Assembly: GCA_026874595.1 (NCBI GenBank)
Contig: CM049310.1
Coordinates: 39,561,558-39,625,557 of the forward strand
Reading direction: 5' to 3'
DNA length: 64,000 bases
From: Sipunculus nudus
Lineage: Eukaryota; Annelida; Sipuncula; Golfingiida; Sipunculidae
A program made the translations under genes and the position numbers. Shown here piece after piece: positions 55,300 to 64,000 of the stretch (the first letter of the stretch is position 1; the number at the start of each line of letters is the position of its first letter). The notes below the pieces were generated by a model. It had not been told where the DNA came from, did no database searches, and worked only from the letters and a program-made list of their open reading frames with translations.

Positions 55300-58200
55300 C
55301 CAGCAATCACAGCAAAGCTGCCTCACTGATGGTTCTGCCAATGAGGACGACGACAGTGCTGGCCTCTTGGAGTAGTTTGTGGCGGCAGCACTGCCGACGA
55401 CGACAGTCACAGCAAAGCTGCCTCCCTGATGGTTCTGCCAATGACCACGACGACGACGACGACAGTGCTGGCCTCTCAGAGTAGTTTGTGGCGGCAGCAC
55501 TGCCGACGACGACAGTCACAGCAAAGCTGCCTCCCTGATGGTTCTGCCAATGACGACGACGACGACGACAGTGCTGGCCTCTTGGAGTAGTTTGTGGCGG
55601 CAGCACTGCCGACGACGACAGTCACAGCAAAGCTGCCTCCCTGATGGTTCTGCCAATGATGACGACGACGACGACAGTGCTGGCCTCTCAGAGTAGTTTG
55701 TGGCGGCAGCACTGCCGACGACGACAGTCACAGCAAAGCTGCCTCCCTGATGGTTCTGCCAATGACGACGACGACGACGACAACAGTGCTGGCCTCTTGG
55801 AGTAGTTTGTGGCGGCAGCACTGCCGACGACGACAGTCACAGCAAAGCTGCCTCCCTTATGGTTCTGCCAATGACGACAACGACGATGACGACAGTGCTG
55901 GCCTCTTGGAGTAGTTTGTGGCGGCAGCACTGCCGACGACGACAGTCACAGCAAAGCTGCCTCCCTGATGGTTCTGCCAATGATGATGACGACGACGACG
56001 ACAGTGCTGGCCTCTTGGAGTAGTTTGTGGCGGCAGCACTGCCGACGACGACAGTCACAGCAAAGCTGCCTCCCTGATGGTTCTGCCAATGACCACGACG
56101 ACGACGACGACAGTGCTGGCCTCTTGGAGTAGTTTGTGGCGGCAGCACTGCCAACGACGACAGTCACAGCAAAGCTGCCTCCCTGATGGTTCTGCCAATG
56201 ACGACGACGACGACGACGACAGTGCTGGCCTCTTGGAGTAGTTTATGGCGGCAGCACTGCCGACGACGACAGTCACAGCAAAGCTGCCTCCCTGATGGTT
56301 CTGCCAATGACGACGACGACGACGACAGTGCTGGCCTCTTGGAGTAGTTTGTGGCGGCAGCACTGCCGACGACGACAGTCACAGCAAAGCTGCCTCCCTG
56401 ATGGTTCTGCCAATGACGACGACGACGACGACAGTGCTGGCCTCTTGGAGTAGTTTGTGGCGGCAGCACTGCCGACGACGACAGTCACAGCAAAGCTGCC
56501 TCCCTGATGGTTCTGCCAATGACGACGACGACGATGACGAGAGTGCTGGCCTCTTGGAGTAGTTTGTGGCGGCAGCACTGCCGACGACGACAGTCACAGC
56601 AAAGCTGCCTCCCTGATGGTTCTGCCAATGACGACGACGACGACGACAGTGCTGGCCTCTTGGAGTAGTTTGTGGTGGCAGCACTGCCGAAGACGACGGT
56701 CACAGCAAAGCTGCCTCCCTGATGGTTCTGCCAATGACGACGACGACGACAGTGCTGGCCTCTTGGAGTAGTTTGTGGCGGCAGCACTGCCGACGACGAC
56801 AGTCACAGCAAAGCTGCCTCCCTGATGGTTCTGCCAATGACCACGACGACGACGACGACAGTGCTGGCCTCTTGGAGTAGTTTGTGGCGGCAGCACTGCC
56901 GACGACGACAGTCACAGCAAAGCTGCCCCCCTGATGGTTCTGCCAATGACCACGACGAGGACGACGACAGTGCTGGCCTCTTGGAGTAGTTTGTGGCGGC
57001 AGCACTGCCGACGACGACAGTCACAGCAAAGCTGCCTCCCTGATGGTTCTGCCAATGATGACGACGAGGACGACGACAGTGCTGGCCTCTTGGAGTAGTT
57101 TGTGGCCGCAGCACTGCCGACGACGACAGTCACAGCAAAGCTGCCTCCCTGATGGTTCTGCCAATGGCGACGACGACGACAGTGCTGGCCTCTTGGAGTA
57201 GTTTGTGGCGGCAGCACTGCCGACGACGACAGTCACAGCAAAGCTGCCTCCCTGATGGTTCTGCCAATGACGACGACGACGACGACAACAGTGCTGGCCT
57301 CTCAGAGTAGTTTGTGGCGGCAGCACTGCCGACGACGACAGTCACAGCAAAGCTGCCTCCCTGATGGTTCTGCCAATGACCACGACGACGACGACAGTGC
57401 TGGCCTCTTGGAGTAGTTTGTGGTGGCAGCACTGCCGACGACGACAGTTACAGCAAAGCTGCCTCCCTGATGGTTCTGCCAATGACGACGACGACGACAG
57501 TGCTGGCCTCTTGGAGTAGTTTGTGGCGGCAGCACTGCCGACGACGACAGTCACAGAAAAGCTGCCTCCCTGATGGTTCTGCCAATGAGGACGACGACGA
57601 CGAAGACAGTGCTGGCCTCTCAGAGTAGTTTGTGGCGGCAGCACTGCCGACGACGACAGTCACAGCAAAGCTGCCTCACTGATGGTTCTGCCAATGATGA
57701 CGACGACGACGACGACAGTGCTGGCCTCTTGGAGTAGTTTGTGGCTGCAGCACTGCCGACGACGACAGTCACAGCAAAGCTGCCTCCCTGATGGTTCTGC
57801 CAATGACGACGATGACGACAGTGCTGGCCTCTCAGAGTAGTTTGTGGCGGCAGCACTGCCGACGACGACAGTCACAGCAAAGCTGCCTCCCTCTTGGTTC
57901 TGCCAATTACGACGACGACGACGACAGTGCTGGCCTCTTGGAGTAGTTTGTGGCGGCAGCACTGCCGACGACGACAGTCACAGCAAAGCTGCCTCCCTAA
58001 TGGTTCTGCCAATGAGGACGACGACGACGACGACAGTGCTGGCCTCTCAGAGTAGTTTGTGGCGGCAGCACTGCCAACGACGAGAGTCACAGCAAAGCTG
58101 CCTCCCTGATGGTTCTGCCAATGACGACGACGACGACGACAGTGCTGGCCTCTTGGAGTAGTTTGTGGCGGCAGCACTGACGACGACGACAGTCACAGCA

Positions 58201-58715
58201 AAGCTGCCTCCCTGATGGTTCTGCCAATGACGACGACGACGACAGTGCTGGCCTCTTGGAGTAGTTTGTGGCGGCTGCACTGCCGATGACGACAGTCACA
58301 GCAAAGCTGCCTCCCTCTTGGTTCTGCCAATGACGACGATGACGACGACAGTGCTGGCCTCTTGGAGTAGTTTGTGGGGGCAGCACTGCCCATGACGACA
58401 GTCAAAGCAAAGCTGCCTCCCTCTTGGTTCTGCCAATGACGAGGACGACGAGGACAGTGCTGGCCTCTTGGAGTAGTTTGTGGCGGAAGCACTGCCAAAG
58501 ACGACAGTCACAGCAAAGCTGCCTCCCTGATGGTTCTGCCAATGACGACGACGACGACAGTGCTGGCCTCTTGGAGTAGTTTGTGGCGGCAGCACTGCCA
58601 ACGACGACAGTCACAGCAAAGCTGCCTCCCTGTGGCTTCTGCCAGTGACAAAGACAACGACAGTGCTGGCCTCTCAGAGTAGTTTGTGGGGCCTGCACTG
58701 ATGAAGACGACAGTT
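55300..58715. repeat. 100-112 bp minisatellite with inner (GAC)n (about 32 units)
   Basis: Each unit contains GTCACAGCAAAGCTGCCTCC, TGATGGTTCTGCCAATGA, a run of 4-8 GAC triplets, AGTGCTGGCCTCTTGGAG (or CTCTCAGAG) and TAGTTTGTGGCGGCAGCACT. Unit lengths are mostly 103, 106 or 109, stepping by 3 as the GAC run changes. On the minus strand about 100-codon frames result, one per unit in rotating phase; I regard them as repeat by-products. The array starts directly against gene copy I. Confidence 0.95.
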
Positions 58716-59190
58716 TGTGGTAGCAGCACTGATGACTACAACTGTCACAGCAAAGCTCCTTCCCCGTTGCTTCTGCCAATGACGACAATGACAGTGCTGG
58801 CCTCTTGGAGTAGTTTGTTGCAGTAGCACTGCCGACGACAACAGTCCGAGTAAAGCTCCCTCCCTGTAGCTTCTGCCAATGATGATGACAGTGCTTGTTT
58901 GTAGGATATGTTTGTGGCAGCAGCACTAACACAGATGACAACGACAGCAAAACTGTAGCTTTCTCCCTGTCGTGCCCACCAACCACGCTGCCAACAATAT
59001 TGTCAGCATGGAGTAGTTTATGGAGGTATCACTGCAAACGAGGAGAGTTGTGGTGGCAGCACTGACTTTGATGACAGTTAGATCGAGTAAAGCTCCCTCC
59101 TTGCAGCTTCTGCCAATGACAATGACAACAACAGTGCTTGTTACTTTGAGATGTTTGTAATGGCAGCAGTAATAAAGACGACGATGACAG
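58716..59190. repeat. diverged edge of the 107-bp array
   Basis: Four or five decayed units are still recognisable by GTCACAGCAAAGCT, CTTCTGCCAATGA and TAGTTTGTGG, with GAC runs shortened. They grade into the next array near 59190. Confidence 0.75.
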
Positions 59191-62100
59191 AAAGACCTGC
59201 GACACTATTGTAGCTTATTAACTGTCGCACTGGCACATAGTCACTGTGGCAGTATTGCAGCTTATTTATTGTGGCACACCGTCGCAGATTTAGGATATCT
59301 ACTGTGGTGTGTACTGTTGTACTTTCTCACTCGGACAGTTTTGTAGCTTATTGATTGTCACACATTGTCACTGCGACAGATTGTAGCTTATTAATTGTCA
59401 CACATGATCACTGCGACAGTATTGTAGCTTATTATTTGTCACATATAGTCACTGTGACAGTATCATAGCTGTAGTCCCTGCTACAGTAATGTAGCTTATT
59501 AATTTTCTCACATTGTCACTGCGACATTATTATAGCTTATTAATTGTTGCATATAGTGACTGCGAAAGTATTGTGGCTTATTAATTTGAGCAAAAAGTCA
59601 ATGCGACAGTATTGTAGCTTATTAGTTGATGCACATTGTCACTGTGACAGTATGATAGCTTATTATTTCTTGCATTGAGAAACTGGGATAGTATTGTAGC
59701 TTATTACTTATTACGTTTAGTCACTGTGACAGTATTGTAGTTCATAAATTCTCGCACATTTATTGTCACACGTTATGGCAGAAGTAGGATATTCACTAGG
59801 CAATGTGTCACAAACTGTCTCACGTGTCACTGAAACAGTATTATAGCTTATTGAATGTCGCATATAGTCCCTGCAACAGTATTGTAGCTTATTAATTCTC
59901 GCACATTAATTGTCACACATTATGGCAGAAGTAGGATATTCACTAGGCAAGATGTGTCACAAACTGTCTCAAGTGTCACTGAAACAGTATTATAGCTTAT
60001 TAATTGTCTCACATTGTCACTGCGACATAATTATAGCTTATTAATTGTCACCTATAGTGACTGCAACAGTATTGTGGCTTATTAATTGTCGGATAAAGTC
60101 ACTGGACAGCATTGTAACTGTCTCACATGTCACTGCGGCAGTATTGTAGCATATTTATTGTCACACATTGACACTGCAGCAGTATTGTAGCTTATTAATT
60201 GATGCATATAGTCACTGTGACAGTGCAACAGCTTATTAATTGTTGCATATAGTAACTGCATGTGACAGTATTGTAGCTTATTACTTGTCCCACATTGTCA
60301 CTAAGACAGTATTGTAGTTTATCAGCTGTCACGCATAGTCCCTGCAACATTATTGTAGCTTATTAATTGTTACATGTAGTCACTGTGACAGTATTGTAGC
60401 TCATTAATTCTCGCACATTAATTAATTGTCACACATTATGGCAGAAGTAGGATATTCACTAGGCAATGTGTCACAAACTGTCTCAAGTGTCACTGAAACA
60501 GTATTATAGCTTATTAATTGTCTCACATTGTCACTGCGACATAATTATAGCTTATTAATTGTCACCTATAGTGACTGCAACAGTATTGTGGCTTATTAAT
60601 TGTCGGATAAAGTCACTGGACAGCATTGTAGCTTATTAATTGACACACATTGTCACTGTGACAGTATAATACTTATTAATTGTTGCATTTAGTAACTGCA
60701 ACAGTATAGTAACTTATCACTCGTCTCATAGTCACTGCGACATTATTATAGCCTATTAATTGTCACATTAAGTCACTGTAACAGTATTGTAGCTCATTAA
60801 ATCTCGCACATTATTTGTCACACATTATGGCAGAAGTAGAATATTCACTAGGCAATGTGTCACAAACTGTCTCACGTGTCACTGAAACAGTATTGTACCT
60901 TATTAACTGTTGCACATGGTCACTGCCACAGTATTGTAGCTTATTGATTGTCACACATTGTCACTGCGACAGATTGTAGCTTATTAATTGTCACACATGA
61001 TCACTGCCACAGTATTGTAGCTTATTATTTGTCACATATAGTCACTGTGACAGTATCATAGCTGTAGTCCCTGCTACAGTATTGTAGCTTATTAATTGTC
61101 TCACATTGTCACTGCGACATTATTATAGCTTATTAATTGTCGCTTATAGTGACTGCGAAAGTATTGTGGCTTATTAATTTGAGCTAAAAGTCAATGCGAC
61201 AGTATTGTAGCTTATTAGTTGATGCACATTGTTACTGTGACAGTATGATAGCTGATTATTTCTTGCATTGAGAAACTGGGATAGTATTGTAGCTTATTAC
61301 TTGTCATGTTTAGTCACTGTGACAGTATTGTAGCTCATTAATTCTCGCACATTCATTAATTGTCACACATTATGGCAGAAGTAGGATATTCACTAGGCAA
61401 TGTGTCACAAACTGTCTCAAGTGTCACTGAAACAGTATTTTTAGCTTATTAATTGTCTCACATTGTCACTGCGACATAATTATAGCTTATTTATTGTCAC
61501 CTATAGTGCCTGCAACAGTATTGTGGCTTATTAATTGTCGGATAAAGTCACTGGACAGCATTGTAGCTTATTAATTGACACACATTGTCACTGTGACAGT
61601 ATAATACTTATTAATTGTTGCATTTAGTAACTGCAACAGTATAGTAACTTATCACTCGTCTCATAGTCACTGCGACATTATTATAGCCTATTAATTGTCA
61701 CATTAAGTCACTGTAACAGTATTGTAACTCATTAAATCTCGCACATTATTTGTCACACATTATGGCAGAAGTAGAATATTCACTAGGCAATGTGTCACAA
61801 ACTGTCTCACGTGTCACTGAAACAGTATTGTACCTTATTAACTGTTGCACATGGTCACTGCCACAGTATTGTAGCTTATTGATTGTCACACATTGTCACT
61901 GCGACAGATTGTAGCTTATTGATTGTCACACATGATCACTGCCATAGTATTGTAGCTTATTATTTGTCACATATAGTCACTGTGACAGTATCATAGCTGT
62001 AGTCCCTGCTACAGTATTGTAGCTTATTAATTGTCTCACATTGTCACTGTGACATTATTATAGCTTATTAATTGTCACATATAGTGACTGCGATAGTATT

Positions 62101-63350
62101 GTGGCTTATTAATTTGAGCAAAAAGTCAATGCGACAGTATTGTAGCTTATTAATTGTCTCACATTGTCACTGCGACAGTATTATAGCTTATTAATTGTCG
62201 CATATAGTTGCGACACTATTGAGGCTTATTAATTGTCGGATAAAGTCACTGTGACAGTATTGTAGCTTATCACTGGTCCCATAGTCACTGCGACATTATT
62301 ATAGCCTATTAATTGTCACATTGGGTCACTAGTGTAACAGTATTGTAGCTCATTAATTTTCGCACATTAATTGTCACACATTATGGCAAAAGTAGAATAT
62401 TCACTAGGAAATGTGTCACAAACTGTCTCACGTGTCACTGAAACAATATTGTACCTTATTAAATGTTGCACATGATCACTGCCACAGTATTTTAGCTTAT
62501 TAATTGTCTCACACTGTCACTGCAACAGTATTATAGCTTATAAATTGATGCATAAAGTCACTGCCACAGTATTGTAGCTTATTAATTGTCACACATTGTT
62601 CCTGTGACAGGATAAAAGCTTATCAATATGTTGCATATAGTAACTGCAACAGTATTGTAACTAATTAATTGTCGCACATTGTCACTGAGAGAGTTTTTTA
62701 ACATATTAATTGTCGCACATTGTCACTGAGACAGTGTTGTAGCTTATTAATTGTCTCACATTGTCACTGAGACAGTATGATAGCTTATTATTTGTCACAT
62801 ATAGTGACTGCGACAGTATTATAGCTGATTAATTGTCGCCTATAGTCGCTGCGACAATATTGTAACTTATTACTTGTCTCGTTTTGTCACTGACAGTATT
62901 GTTGCTTGTTACTTGTTGCACATAGTCCCTGTGACAGTATTATAGCTTATTCATTGTCACATATAGCCACTGTGCCAGTATTGTAGCTTATTAATTCTTG
63001 CAAATTAATTGTCACACATTATGGCAGAAGTAGGATATTCACTATAGGCAATGTGTCACAAACTGTCTCTCATGTCACTGAGACAGTATTGTAGCTTATT
63101 AATTGTCGCACATAGTCACTGCCACAGTATTGTAGCTAATATTAGTTGTCATACATTGTCACTGAGACAGTATTGTAGCTATTTAATTGTAGCATTTAGT
63201 CACGGCAACAGTATTGTTGCTTATTAATTGTTGCGCATTGTCACTGAAACAGAATTGTAGCTTATTAATTGTCACACTGGCATATAGTTACTGTGACAGT
63301 ATTGTAGCTTATTTATTGTGCACATTGCAACTGAGACAGCATTACAGCTT
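59190..63350. repeat. 40-45 bp minisatellite (about 95-100 units)
   Basis: The unit has GTATTGTAGCTTATTAATTG followed by TCACACATAGTCACTGNGACA. Many units hold the palindrome GTCACTGTGAC. A longer variant (CACATTATGGCAGAAGTAGG, then TCACTAGGCAATGTGTCAC) recurs at about 59765, 59900, 60425, 60815, 61360, 61760, 62375 and 63010. A higher-order repeat of about 936 bp is seen between about 60410-61340 and 61345-62270. There is no coding potential. Confidence 0.9.
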
Positions 63351-64000
63351 ATATACATAGAAACTTGAAGGAAAATGAAAATAAAAGATCCTCCCTTGTT
63401 ATTGGTCATAATTTCCATAGTGCGTGTGTAGATCCAAATACATTATTAAACTCCAATCATTTTCACTGATACTTATATCTGATCATGTTGTTTCAGTAAC
63501 TGTGGATTAACTGTGATATCCATTCATTAGCTCAGCTGACTATAAGTCATCTGAGCTATAGTCGTGGTCCTTTGTCCGTCATCCGTTCATCCGTCCTGCC
63601 GTAACCAGGGCACATTTTAAAACCGTTGGACCTACGAATCCAAAATTCTGCATACCATTACCCCAAAATCTCCTACTATCCAAAACATTTGGTCATTAGG
63701 CTTTCATTCCTTCGAGATAATAAGGAAAAACCTTTGTTTTTCATTAAAAAAAGCCATTGTTACACTTCAAGGCTGCCTAATATCAAAACCACTGATTTGT
63801 TTTTTATTATATTTAGTATTCCTATATTTCCATACATTTCCTATGCACATACCAAAATTTTGGTCAGTATTTGGTATTATTTTTAAGTTATGGGCCTAAA
63901 TATAATACAATTTTTGAAAATTCAGAAAATATATTTGCTCACATAACATGAGATATGCTGAAGCAGGAGACTTTTTTTTTAGCAATATAACTTTATTTAA
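63351..64000. repeat. right flank with a bivalve-type dispersed repeat
   Basis: ATTAGCTCAGCTGACTATAA, then CATCTGAGCTATAGTCGTGG, TTTGTCCGTCATCCGTTCATC and a diverged tail resemble an interspersed repeat common in bivalve genomes (from memory). The related start CTCAGCTGACCATAA also occurs at 47440 and 52420. The open frame 63626-63886 lies in this repeat and is not called. Confidence 0.5.

Noticed and set aside
55168..58986. Series of about 100-codon minus-strand frames in the 107-bp array
   Set aside because: They repeat once per unit in rotating phase and contain only repeat-encoded residues.
59190..63350. CRISPR-like regular repeats
   Set aside because: Units are contiguous tandem repeats without unique spacers, and the genome is eukaryotic.

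Overview
The window is eukaryotic DNA with no complete conventional multi-exon gene that I can recognise. It is AT-rich and carries non-LTR retrotransposon remains, many microsatellites and about 20 kb of tandem repeats. The GTCCGTCATCCG-type dispersed repeat near the right end and the repeat style suggest a bivalve mollusc. That is a judgement from memory of such genomes, not a search.

The main gene content is one family of short, apparently intronless genes that I do not recognise, present nine times (A to I, left to right). They are A- 1315-1882, B- 6775-7371, C+ 15598-16440, D+ 24781-25365, E- 27401-27979, F+ 32052-32891, G+ 46408-46991, H+ 51391-51975 and I- 54887-55265. Intact members are 194 aa (D, H) or about 280 aa (C, F); C and F contain an 88-89 residue internal duplication. 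All share a core YHIDYSKFPGLLEEERG and, where it survives, a C-terminal block around LRSWEDCLPDIS. A, E, G and I are broken and B has a rebuilt N-terminus. Most copies carry a shared upstream module of about 350-400 bp with TATAAG, an inverted CCAAT box, a CAAACAnTGTTTG palindrome and GGTCACG repeats. Most also have a (GT)n/(GA)n tract a few hundred bases past the stop.

The locus grew by segmental duplication. C and F sit in matching blocks: a purine-rich tract upstream, and downstream a shared flank leading into a 23-bp minisatellite of 3.7 kb after C and 9.2 kb after F. D+E and H+I are duplicated convergent pairs. G lies in a further tandem copy of the D/H block, and the junction of the two units near 48906/48907 can be read directly.

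An L1/Tx1-type LINE (about 7564-12556) has landed inside the promoter of copy B and replaced its CCAAT box. Its ORF1 carries a CCHC zinc knuckle fused to a NADAR (YbiA-like) domain, which is the most unusual protein here. ORF2 has an AP endonuclease, a reverse transcriptase and a C-terminal zinc finger, but two frameshifts. Fragments of two other LINEs lie at about 29180-29690 and 43638-44000.

The right end (55300-63350) is two successive minisatellites. One is a 100-112 bp unit with an inner, length-variable GAC run that truncates gene copy I. The other is a 40-45 bp unit with a higher-order repeat of about 936 bp.
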